This document shows, piece after piece, positions 25,836 through 32,971 of a stretch of 64,000 bases of DNA. Numbering within the stretch: the first letter of the stretch is position 1; each line of letters starts with the position of its first letter. The notes under the pieces were generated by a model that saw only the letters and a program-made list of their open reading frames with translations, searched no databases and was not told the origin of the DNA. The DNA comes from Phycisphaerales bacterium (GTDB taxonomy: Bacteria; Planctomycetota; Phycisphaerae; Phycisphaerales; UBA1924). Both the position numbers and the translations under genes were made by a program. The DNA is taken from the NCBI GenBank assembly GCA_029260455.1, contig JAJDDF010000011.1, positions 439,130 to 503,129 of the forward strand. The letters run 5' to 3'.

Positions 25836-28154
25836 TTACTCGAAGAGTTGATCGCCGGGGTTTGGTTTGGGTGATTTGCGTTTTTTCTTTTTGACGATGC
25901 GCTTCTTTTTTCGGGGAGAGGAAGAAGGAGAGACAGGCGAGACGCCTGTCCTACCGGGGGGAGAAGAGGCGGGCGGGACGCCCACCCCACTAGAGGAAGA
26001 AGAAACCCCCTCGCTTGCGCTTGGGGCTGGCGTGGCGTTGGCACTTGCGCTAGGCACGGGCTCGGAGTCAACAATGATCACGCCGTCGTCGTCATCGTTT
26101 TGCGCTTTGATGCGCTTGCCTTCGTCATTGAGAATCTGATCGGCAACAGCGGTCTTTTCACGAGCCTGTTCGAGCAGCACGTCATACAGCTCCTTTGCAT
26201 CGGTGTCGTTGATCGCGTTGATGGCCTTGGCGATTTCACCAATATAGCGCTCAAAGACATCGCGGCGCTCGCCTTCGCGCTTCATCTTCTTGCGCTTGCG
26301 AAGATAGCTACCAAGTTTGCGGCCGCACTCCATGAGCGCAAGTTTCATTTCCTTGCGAATCTCGTCGTAGTCGGCAATGGCTTCCTTTGATTCACTGGTG
26401 AAGGGCACCCAGACGGAGGCCATGTGCAGCATGATGACGATGGGCCCGACGGGCAGGCCGGCGCGCGGCTGTTGCAGGTCGTAGTTCTTCCACTTCGTTT
26501 CGGTGACGGCTTTGAAGCTGGAGCACCCCGATTGTTGAAAAAGCAAAGGCACGCGGTTGGCGAAGCGGATGACGCGGGCGGTGTCGTCGCCGCGCAGTTC
26601 GCCGCCGAATGCGATGCCGGCTTCGATGAGGAATGGGCGGCCGCGATAGACCTGCGCGGGGCGGCTTGAGGCTGCGAAGAACTCAGCGCGGACGCCCTTG
26701 AACATGCCGCGCAGCAGTTGTTGCACGCCAATGGGCGCGAGGCAATCGGTGGGGGGCGCGGGCAGGTCGATGTCCTGAAATGCGGCGAAGAGTTTTTCGG
26801 CGGTTGCGTGATCGACATCGGCAGCGCGCGTGCGCGCGGTGAGGCCAATCTTCTTGCAGAGTTTGGATGCGGTTGGTGCGTTGACGCGCGAGAGCTTGTT
26901 GCGAAGGAATTGCGCGAGGGTGAGATCAGGCTTTTCGGCGGCGGACTCCTTGAGCATTTGCAGGAGGATGCCGAGTTCGAGGCCTTTGGGATGGGGCTGA
27001 ATTTCAAGGGTTTCGGGAGGCAGTTCGTTGATGGCGCGGGGGAAGATGATGACGCCATCGAGTTCGGTGGTGGTGGCCGTGGAGTCGGCGGAAGAGGCAG
27101 GCGAGACGCCTGTCCCACTAGAGGAGGAGGAAGGAACCCCCTCGCTTGCGCTTGGGGCGAGCAAGGCTTCGGCATCGTCGCCGCTGTCTTCCGGTGCGCT
27201 GACTTTCGACGGTGGCACGAAAGTAATGCGCGCGTGCGGGTTGGCGATAGCGGTGAGTTCGAGGAACTCATCGACCGAGCCGCGGCCCTTTTGATAGCGC
27301 CCTTCGAGTTCGATGGTGACCGATGTGCCGGTGGGGTAAACGAAGGCATCGAGGAACTGCGATTGTGTGCTCAGTTTGCGCGTGCCGGGCGTGAGTGTGC
27401 GCAGGCGGGCGAGCGGGAAATCATCGGTCTCGACATCCATCGTCACTTCGGCGCGGTTGGTTTTGGTGTTGATCGCGAGTTCGATGTGGTGCGCCGGTTT
27501 GTTCTTCTTGGGGCGGGTTTGGATCATCATGGGCTTGCCGGTGGTGATGAGTCCATACATGCCCGCGGCAGAGATGCCGATGCCTTGTTGCCCGCGCGAC
27601 ATTTTCAGGCGGTGAAACTTGGAGCCGTAGAGCAGGCGCCCGAAGATGTGTTCGACTTGTTTCTTGACGATGCCGGGGCCGTTGTCGACGATCGTGATGC
27701 GATAGCGCGAGCTCTTGGCGGGGGTTTTCTTTGGCGCGGGCTCGGCCTTGGCTTTCTTCTTGCCTTTGACGGGTTTGTTGCTGCCGTTGCCATTGGTGTC
27801 GGTCAAGTCTTCGATAACGACGGTGATGTCGGGCAGGATGCCGCCCTCTTCGCAGGCATCGAGAGCGTTGTCGACGGCTTCCTTGACGGCGGTGAGCAGG
27901 GCCTTGCGGGGATTGTCAAAGCCGAGGAGGTGGCGGTTCTTGGCGAAGAACTCCGAGACGGAGATATCGCGCTGCTTGGCAGCCATGGATTCGGCGGTGC
28001 CGGGCGTGGACTTTGTTCGCGCGGGAGTCTGGGTGCCCGAGGCCTTGGCCTTCTTGCCGGGGCGCTTGGATGTGCGTTTCTTGCCGCGTGATGACATGCG
28101 GGGCGAGTCTAGCACTGGGGCCGGGGAGCCTTTGGATGCTGATGATCGAGCCAT
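25836..28154 (-). CDS. top6B: DNA topoisomerase VI subunit B with repeat-derived linkers
   Basis: ATPase subunit of topoisomerase VI. From the start at 28154, chosen because GGAGG precedes it by eight bases, it has 772 residues against roughly 530-670 for usual family members. After a basic, disordered N-terminus comes the Bergerat (GHKL) ATP site: EAVDNALDA, DNGPGI and SRGQQGIGISAAGMYG. An H2TH-like middle (LTLAQFLRNKLSRVNAPTAS) and a transducer domain follow. Two Ser/Pro-rich inserts do not look like family sequence: one near 27075-27165 (EGVPSSSSSGTGVSPASS) and one at the C-terminus near 25915-26050 (VGVPPASSPPGRTGVSPVS). Both are encoded by the same palindromic repeats found between genes elsewhere here. 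The chain ends in a Lys-rich tail. Confidence 0.9.
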   Translation of the reverse strand: MARSSASKGSPAPVLDSPRMSSRGKKRTSKRPGKKAKASGTQTPARTKSTPGTAESMAAKQRDISVSEFFAKNRHLLGFDNPRKALLTAVKEAVDNALDACEEGGILPDITVVIEDLTDTNGNGSNKPVKGKKKAKAEPAPKKTPAKSSRYRITIVDNGPGIVKKQVEHIFGRLLYGSKFHRLKMSRGQQGIGISAAGMYGLITTGKPMMIQTRPKKNKPAHHIELAINTKTNRAEVTMDVETDDFPLARLRTLTPGTRKLSTQSQFLDAFVYPTGTSVTIELEGRYQKGRGSVDEFLELTAIANPHARITFVPPSKVSAPEDSGDDAEALLAPSASEGVPSSSSSGTGVSPASSADSTATTTELDGVIIFPRAINELPPETLEIQPHPKGLELGILLQMLKESAAEKPDLTLAQFLRNKLSRVNAPTASKLCKKIGLTARTRAADVDHATAEKLFAAFQDIDLPAPPTDCLAPIGVQQLLRGMFKGVRAEFFAASSRPAQVYRGRPFLIEAGIAFGGELRGDDTARVIRFANRVPLLFQQSGCSSFKAVTETKWKNYDLQQPRAGLPVGPIVIMLHMASVWVPFTSESKEAIADYDEIRKEMKLALMECGRKLGSYLRKRKKMKREGERRDVFERYIGEIAKAINAINDTDAKELYDVLLEQAREKTAVADQILNDEGKRIKAQNDDDDGVIIVDSEPVPSASANATPAPSASEGVSSSSSGVGVPPASSPPGRTGVSPVSPSSSPRKKKRIVKKKKRKSPKPNPGDQLFE
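25932..26027. repeat. Dispersed palindromic repeats within top6B (3' part)
   Basis: Three elements sit in tandem in coding sequence: GACAGGCGAGACGCCTGTCC (from 25932), GGCGGGCGGGACGCCCACCC (from 25968) and CCCCCTCGCTTGCGCTTGGG (from 26006). They match intergenic copies near 3411, 5442-5496 and 30464 and are read in frame as Pro/Ser/Gly-rich linker. Confidence 0.8.
27096..27158. repeat. Dispersed palindromic repeats within top6B (middle)
   Basis: GGCAGGCGAGACGCCTGTCC followed by CACTAGAGG and then CCCCCTCGCTTGCGCTTGGG: the same two-part order as at 25968-26027, inserted between the GHKL and H2TH-like regions and translated without breaking the frame. Confidence 0.8.
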
Positions 28155-28207
28155 TGTGCCGCCCTCCATGGCGAACCGGAGCATTGGAATGAGAGTAACT
28201 GTAATAG

Positions 28208-28966
28208 ATGACGATTGCCCACGAAGAGCGAGGTGAAATGGGGCACAATGGTGTTATGACCGACTCCCTCCCCAAAGATGTGCGGTGTCCCTCGTGTGGG
28301 TATGACATGTCGGGGTTGCCGAGCTGGGTGTGCCCGGAGTGTGGGGAGGATCAGTCGCAACACGAGGAGGCATCGCAGGCGAGAGTCGAGTTCGTGTCTG
28401 GGCCGTTCATTTCTCGGAGGGTTGCCGGCTACGCGGTTGCACTCCCGTTCGTGTATGTGACGGTCGCAAGTGTCGGTTTGATGAACGCGGGTCTGTTCGT
28501 GCTGCTCATTGTTGGAGCGGTCCTCGGGATCGGCGTGACGGTTGGCTTGGGAGAAGTCATCGCGTGGTCGGCGTATGAGCATGACCGAGACGTAGTGCGC
28601 AGGGTGTGGATGCAGAAGCTCTGGGTTCTTCACCTGCCCTGGGTCTTGGCGCCCGCCACGAGCGTTCTGATCTTCGTGGCTGGAGCTTTCGACAGCTTTG
28701 CGACGTTCGTCTTAGGGATGGGCGCCGCGCTTATTTGGAGTTTGTTCTGGCTGTTCGGACTCTTCATCTGGTTCGGTGAGTCTGTGATGGCCCATAAGAA
28801 GTACGGTGTGCGCGACACGGGCCGTCTGAGTATTGCACTGTTCATTTGCGGGCTGCTGACGCTAGCGGCCACGCTTGCGATGAGCTTGGTCGGTTGGCAT
28901 GTGACGCTCTTGGCTGCTGATTTCTGGTTTCCCCAGCCATTTCTCGAAGGGTGGGAGGATTTCTAG
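28208..28966 (+). CDS. Zinc-ribbon polytopic membrane protein of unknown function
   Basis: Unrecognised membrane protein of up to 252 residues. The N-terminus carries RCPSCGYDMSGLPSWVCPECGED, a four-Cys zinc ribbon of a style common in planctomycete membrane proteins. It is followed by five or six hydrophobic helices (for example GYAVALPFVYVTVASVGLM and FVLGMGAALIWSLFWLFGLF). The start is uncertain: ATGs at 28208, 28238 (after GAGGTGAA) and 28256 all precede the ribbon. Two relatives lie at 57091 and 58033. The gene diverges from top6B with only 53 bases between the start codons and precedes ndk on the same strand. No catalytic motif is seen. Confidence 0.65.
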   Translation: MTIAHEERGEMGHNGVMTDSLPKDVRCPSCGYDMSGLPSWVCPECGEDQSQHEEASQARVEFVSGPFISRRVAGYAVALPFVYVTVASVGLMNAGLFVLLIVGAVLGIGVTVGLGEVIAWSAYEHDRDVVRRVWMQKLWVLHLPWVLAPATSVLIFVAGAFDSFATFVLGMGAALIWSLFWLFGLFIWFGESVMAHKKYGVRDTGRLSIALFICGLLTLAATLAMSLVGWHVTLLAADFWFPQPFLEGWEDF

Positions 28967-29038
28967 CCTTCCGCTATCATCCCCACCCCAATTCCAGTTC
29001 CAGAGATAGCACCCCATTCGCCAGGAGCAGAGTTCGCC

Positions 29039-29509
29039 ATGGAAACCACACTCATCATCCTCAAGCCCGACGCCGTGCAGCGTGGCTTGATGGGCAAGAT
29101 CATCACGCGGTTCGAGGAGAAGGGCCTCAAGATCGTCGGCATGAAGATGATGACGATCTCGCAGGAGCTTGCGGGCACGCACTACGCGGCGCACAAGGGC
29201 AAGCCGTTCTATGACGGGCTCGTGAAGTTCATGACGAGCAGCCCGGTGCTGGTGATGGCGATCATGGGCAATGATGCGATTGCGATCTGCCGGAAGATGA
29301 TGGGCGCGACGTTTGGGAGCAAAGCGGAGCCGGGGACGATTCGCGGCGACTTTGGCGTGTCAAACTCGTTCAATTTGATTCATGGCTCAGATTCGCCCGA
29401 GGCGGCGGAGAAGGAAATGGGCTTGTTCTTCGGCGCGGGCGAGGTGCAGAAGCTTGACCGGGCGATTGAGCCTTGGGTGTATGATTTCGGCGGCGGGAGC
29501 CCGGAGTAA
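29039..29509 (+). CDS. ndk: Nucleoside diphosphate kinase
   Basis: Transfers the gamma-phosphate of ATP to other nucleoside diphosphates through a phospho-histidine, balancing NTP and dNTP pools. At 156 residues it has a normal length. The N-terminal TLIILKPDAVQRGLMG, the nucleotide site KPFYDGLVKFMTSSPV, and the active His115 in NLIHGSDSPEAAEKE are all present. AGGAG lies 12 bases before the start; TATCAT near 28974-28979 may be a -10 element. The C-terminus extends normally to EPWVYDFGGG. Confidence 0.94.
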   Translation: METTLIILKPDAVQRGLMGKIITRFEEKGLKIVGMKMMTISQELAGTHYAAHKGKPFYDGLVKFMTSSPVLVMAIMGNDAIAICRKMMGATFGSKAEPGTIRGDFGVSNSFNLIHGSDSPEAAEKEMGLFFGAGEVQKLDRAIEPWVYDFGGGSPE

Positions 29510-29869
29510 GAGAAGAAGAAGAATTTTTACCACAGAGGCGCAGAGGACACAGAGAAGAATCAGATTGTGTGAAAGAAGAAGAATCATCGCAGAGGCGTAG
29601 AGAAGAAGTTTTGGTGGGGGGAGAAGAACGTGGCCTGCGCTGCGCTTAGACCACGGCACCCAGAAATACGGCGGGTGGCTCGGTTTGCTTGTCAAACCGG
29701 GTTTGCGGAGGGGTGGTTCATCGCACCATCAAGCCCAGCGATTGCAATCGCTGGGCGTTGGTGAGGCAGAGAAGTCAGAGAAGATGGAATATAGTCAATT
29801 CGGGTGGGGTTGAGTCGATGACGGGCGCGGTTGGTGCGCCCAGAGCATGACGCTATAGGAGCCCGACCG
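29510..29869. repeat. Repeat-filled intergenic region between ndk and the DoxX gene
   Basis: No gene is seen in 360 bases. In order it holds CCACAGAGGCGCAGAGGACA (from 29529), a shorter copy GCAGAGGCGTAGAGAAGAAG (29589), CCACGGCACCCAGAAA (29651-29666), a CGGTTTG/CAAACCG hairpin (29681-29699) and a perfect 24-bp palindrome, GCCCAGCGATTG and its complement (29733-29756). Copies of several elements flank the next gene on its other side. The last 40 bases hold the DoxX ribosome site. Confidence 0.75.
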
Positions 29870-30310
29870 ATGAAGACTGCATCTCAATCGAAGCAACTCA
29901 AGATTATTGCACTGGTGCTGCAGGTAGCACTGGCAGTTGTGTTCATCATGATGGGGGCAATTCCGAAGTTGATGGGGCAGTTTCCGTCGCCGCAGATGTT
30001 TGAGAAACTTGGTGCGGAGCCGATGGGCCGGTATTTCGTGGGTGGGTGGGAGTTGATCAGCGCGATATTGATCCTGATTCCCAAGACCGCGGTGATCGGC
30101 GCGAGTCTTATTGCACTCGCGATGGTAGGTGCGTTTGCCTCGCATGTCGGGAAGTTGGGGATGATGGCGGAGTTCATTTCAGTGGATCCGGAGGTGGACC
30201 CAGTGACGGTTCCGGGATTCCTGTCTCTTGCACTGCTTGCGGTTGCAGTGGTGGTGGTTTTCCTGCGGCGTGATGAGCTGCCGATCGTGGGGAAGAAGAA
30301 GGCGGCGTAA
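29870..30310 (+). CDS. DoxX-family membrane protein
   Basis: Small inner-membrane protein of 146 residues with four predicted helices: ALVLQVALAVVFIMMGAIPK, ELISAILILIPKTAVIGASLI, LIALAMVGAFASHV and LALLAVAVVVVFL. The first helix ending in GxxKLMG and the pattern of short loops fit the DoxX/DUF4870-like four-helix family, whose members are often of unknown function or linked to redox balance. The start at 29870 (MKTASQS) is chosen because GGAG lies nine bases before it; the frame extends to 29831 without a ribosome site. No operon partner; repeats lie on both sides. Confidence 0.7.
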   Translation: MKTASQSKQLKIIALVLQVALAVVFIMMGAIPKLMGQFPSPQMFEKLGAEPMGRYFVGGWELISAILILIPKTAVIGASLIALAMVGAFASHVGKLGMMAEFISVDPEVDPVTVPGFLSLALLAVAVVVVFLRRDELPIVGKKKAA

Positions 30311-30503
30311 GAACAAGAGGTTCACCGCAGAGGCACCGAGGGCGCAGAGAAGAACTTTGGGGTGGGGAGAAGAAGAAAGTGTCTTGATCCGGGTGGCCCG
30401 GTTTGCTTGTCAAACCGGGAGGTCAAGAGTGCATGCTTTTCGTGGAATGAGAGAGGAATTGAGAGACAGGCGAGATCCGCCCCAGGCGGATCCCACTAGA
30501 TCA
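30311..30503. repeat. Repeat cluster between the DoxX gene and heme A synthase
   Basis: Contains ACCGCAGAGGCACCGAGGGC (from 30324), a CCCGGTTTG/CAAACCGGG hairpin with loop CTTGT (30397-30419, same loop as at 29688), and ACAGGCGAGATCCGCC with a GATCCGCC/GGCGGATC stem (30473-30491). The last is a variant of the AGGCGAGACGCC element. Confidence 0.75.
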
Positions 30504-31994
30504 TCAAGACCCCTCTCCCCCGGCCCTTCTCCCAGAGGGAGAGGGGGGTGCGCTCTCGCGCCAGGTCCAGGCGGCGAGGAGTGCGGTCATCGCGATGACG
30601 ACGGCGCCAAGGAACTGGTGCGCTGTAGCAATGAGGACGGCGCTCGTCGGGTCGGGACCAGTTTCCTTGTAATTGGGCACGACGATAAAGAGCGCTGACC
30701 AGCCAAGGGCGAACTGCATGAGTGTGCTGTGCAGCGCACCGTTGCCGAAGCGGCGGAGGTTGCGCACCTGTCGGTGGCGCGTGACGGCGCGCAGGCCCGC
30801 AAAAGCAGCGAGCGCGACGACGAGCATGGACATGCCGATGTGCGTAAAAAGCGCATGACTTTGGTGTGTATGGCGGACCATGGCGCCGAGGATAAGCTGC
30901 AAAAATACGGTGCCGATGAGGAAATATGCAAAGGCTTGCAAGAGGCGATCGGGGGCGCGGGGTTCGCTTGTGCGCGTGCGATCTCGGGCAGCGATCCATG
31001 CGGGGCAGAACATCGCTGCGATGACGCAGAGCAGTGCGAAGGTGAGTTGGCCGGTGATGCCATGAACAAGGGCGAGTGCTTTGGAGCCGCCCGTATCGGT
31101 TGTCAATGCGAAGTTGGGGTCGTTGACTGTGCCTGCATCGCGGGCGGTGTCGTAGTTTTCTGTGATGTTGGCGGGATCATCAGAGCCTGTTGCATCGGTG
31201 ACGCGCACGCCGCCCAGGACACCTTGGACGCTGACTGCGATGAGCGCGACGAGGGCAAGTGCGACATCGCGCTTGCGTGTGGTGCGCTCGCGCGCATCGA
31301 CATCTCTTGCGCGCATGAGGCGCGCGATGGCGTAGGCGAAGAGCAGGAGTGCTCCGAGGCCCGCGAGCATGCCAAAGAGGCGGTGTGCGTGTTCGTAGTA
31401 AATGCCTCCGGTCATGCGCGAGAGGGGGAAGAGGATCATGTTCAGGCCGTAGGAGGTTGGCCAGTCGGGGACCGAGAGGCCTGCATCGTTGGAGGTGACG
31501 AGGCCGCCAACGAGCAGGACGGGGAGTGTGGATAACGCAGCGATGATTGCAAATCTCGCAAATTGTGCACGTCCATTGGTGTCATCGGGGGGGAGGGGGT
31601 TGTTGCGGCCTAGGTGACCTCCGATCGCGCCGGCGAATGCGCCGAGGACGGTGCTTGCGGCAAAGAAGCCGAGGATCGAGAGGGCGGTGTTGGGGTGGGC
31701 TGCTCCAGTGTCATCAATGAGTAGTGAGCCGAGCATCATGAGGTTGATGAGGGCGGCGACGAGTGCGGTTGTGATGCCACAAGTGATTGCTTGTACGGGA
31801 GTTGTGCGTCGATATCCCGAGCAGAGGCAGGCAAGAAAAAGGATGGCACCAAGGATTGAGGCAGTGAGCGGGCCGGGGAGTTGGAGGGCGGGGAGTCGGG
31901 CGATGAACCCGGCGACCCACATGGCAGCGGCGGCGGCGAAGCCAGTGTTCAATGCGATTGGGACGAAGGGTCGAGTGGGGACAGGAATAGGCAA
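30504..31994 (-). CDS. ctaA: Heme A synthase (CtaA/COX15 family) with N-terminal extension
   Basis: Inner-membrane enzyme that converts heme O to heme A for the oxidase encoded divergently. It has 496 residues. The start is a TTG at 31994 behind AAAGGAT. The core has VTSNDAGLSVPDWPTSYG, YYEHAHRLFGM, VHGITGQL and HTHQSHALFTHIGMS, with the paired heme-binding His residues expected of the family. The first 150 residues add about four extra hydrophobic helices before the canonical start, longer than the usual 300-360 residues. The last 13 residues (PPSPSGRRAGGEGS-like) are encoded by a CTCTCCC hairpin repeat. No heme O synthase gene is visible in the window. Confidence 0.87.
   Translation of the reverse strand: MPIPVPTRPFVPIALNTGFAAAAAMWVAGFIARLPALQLPGPLTASILGAILFLACLCSGYRRTTPVQAITCGITTALVAALINLMMLGSLLIDDTGAAHPNTALSILGFFAASTVLGAFAGAIGGHLGRNNPLPPDDTNGRAQFARFAIIAALSTLPVLLVGGLVTSNDAGLSVPDWPTSYGLNMILFPLSRMTGGIYYEHAHRLFGMLAGLGALLLFAYAIARLMRARDVDARERTTRKRDVALALVALIAVSVQGVLGGVRVTDATGSDDPANITENYDTARDAGTVNDPNFALTTDTGGSKALALVHGITGQLTFALLCVIAAMFCPAWIAARDRTRTSEPRAPDRLLQAFAYFLIGTVFLQLILGAMVRHTHQSHALFTHIGMSMLVVALAAFAGLRAVTRHRQVRNLRRFGNGALHSTLMQFALGWSALFIVVPNYKETGPDPTSAVLIATAHQFLGAVVIAMTALLAAWTWRESAPPSPSGRRAGGEGS
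30510..30546. repeat. CCCCTCTCCC/GGGAGAGGGG hairpin at the 3' end of ctaA
   Basis: Two perfect 10-base arms with a 17-base spacer overlap the last codons of ctaA. Same family as 3481-3500 and 11433-11453. It lacks a U-tract on the minus strand. Confidence 0.7.
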
Positions 31995-32219
31995 TGGATA
32001 TCCTTTTCGGGATAGGTTTATCGTGTATCTAATTGAGACTCAGAATCAGTTGAAAGTGAGGGGCCAAGTGGCCTTGACGGCATGATACGCGGTCTCTCTA
32101 CTGTCCAACCAGAATCTATGCTGCGGCATCCGAAATGATGTCAAACTGCGGTAGATGTGGAGTATCGGGGTGGGTGTTGTTCGTGGTCGCGAACATCACC
32201 TTGTGGAGGCTCGGAAGAA

Positions 32220-32942
32220 GTGTCATTGATCTTGCCCCGATGGATGAACGCATTGCCCGGTGCGCTGGCTGCAATGGCTGGGCTCGCGAGTGGCAGCGTG
32301 GTTGCGGGTGTGTGGTATTACTTCACGCCGAGTTACTGGGAAGTTGGGTATCGCCCGGATCAGCCGGTTGATTACTCGCATCAATTGCACGCGGGCAAAC
32401 TTGGCATTGATTGCCGGTATTGCCATGTCGCAGTTGAAGAATCGTATAGCGCCACTGTGCCGGATGTTGCAACGTGCATGAGTTGTCACACGGGCGAAGG
32501 TGAAACGGGATTTTTGAACTTCGACTTGTGGCAGGCGCACAAGAACAATCCGAATCTTGTGGCACTGCGTTCAGCATTTGCGAGCGGCGAGCCGGTGCGC
32601 TGGAAGCGCATTCACAAGCTGCCTGATTATGTGCGGTTTCCCCATGCGGCGCATGTGAATGCGGGCGTGAGTTGTTATTCGTGTCATGGCAATATCAATG
32701 AGTTGAAGGTGGTCGCCCAGACCGAGCCTCTGAGCATGGGGTGGTGCCTGGAGTGTCATCGTCAGCCTGAGAAGGCGCTTGTCGATGTTGATGGATTGCT
32801 TGGCGAGGGGAAGGTGCGCGTGACAGATTTGGCGCGCGTTGCAAAGCTTCTCGATAGCAAAGAGCAGATGGCGAAGGGTGCGCAGTTGGCAGAGAAGCGT
32901 CAGATTGAGCCACCAGAAAACTGTGGCGCGTGTCACTATTGA
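32220..32942 (+). CDS. actA: Alternative complex III subunit ActA, pentaheme cytochrome c
   Basis: Electron-carrying subunit of the quinol:cytochrome c/HiPIP oxidoreductase. Five heme c sites are visible: CRYCH, CMSCH, CYSCH, CLECH and CGACH. A single N-terminal helix (ALPGALAAMAGLASGSVVAGVWYY) anchors it to the outer face of the membrane. The GTG at 32220 is chosen as start because GGAGG and GGAAGAA precede it and it keeps the family-like SLILPRWMNALP; the ATG at 32244 would lose that part and the frame's first ATG at 32157 lacks a ribosome site. It is the first gene of the respiratory run, divergent from ctaA. Confidence 0.9.
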   Translation: MSLILPRWMNALPGALAAMAGLASGSVVAGVWYYFTPSYWEVGYRPDQPVDYSHQLHAGKLGIDCRYCHVAVEESYSATVPDVATCMSCHTGEGETGFLNFDLWQAHKNNPNLVALRSAFASGEPVRWKRIHKLPDYVRFPHAAHVNAGVSCYSCHGNINELKVVAQTEPLSMGWCLECHRQPEKALVDVDGLLGEGKVRVTDLARVAKLLDSKEQMAKGAQLAEKRQIEPPENCGACHY

Positions 32943-32971
32943 TAGACATTGGTGATCGGGAGTCAGGCAGG

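Noticed and set aside
26718-28091. Plus-strand ORF of 457 codons opposite top6B
   Set aside because: Gly/Ala/Arg-rich antisense of a high-GC gene with clear catalytic motifs; no ribosome site or family features.
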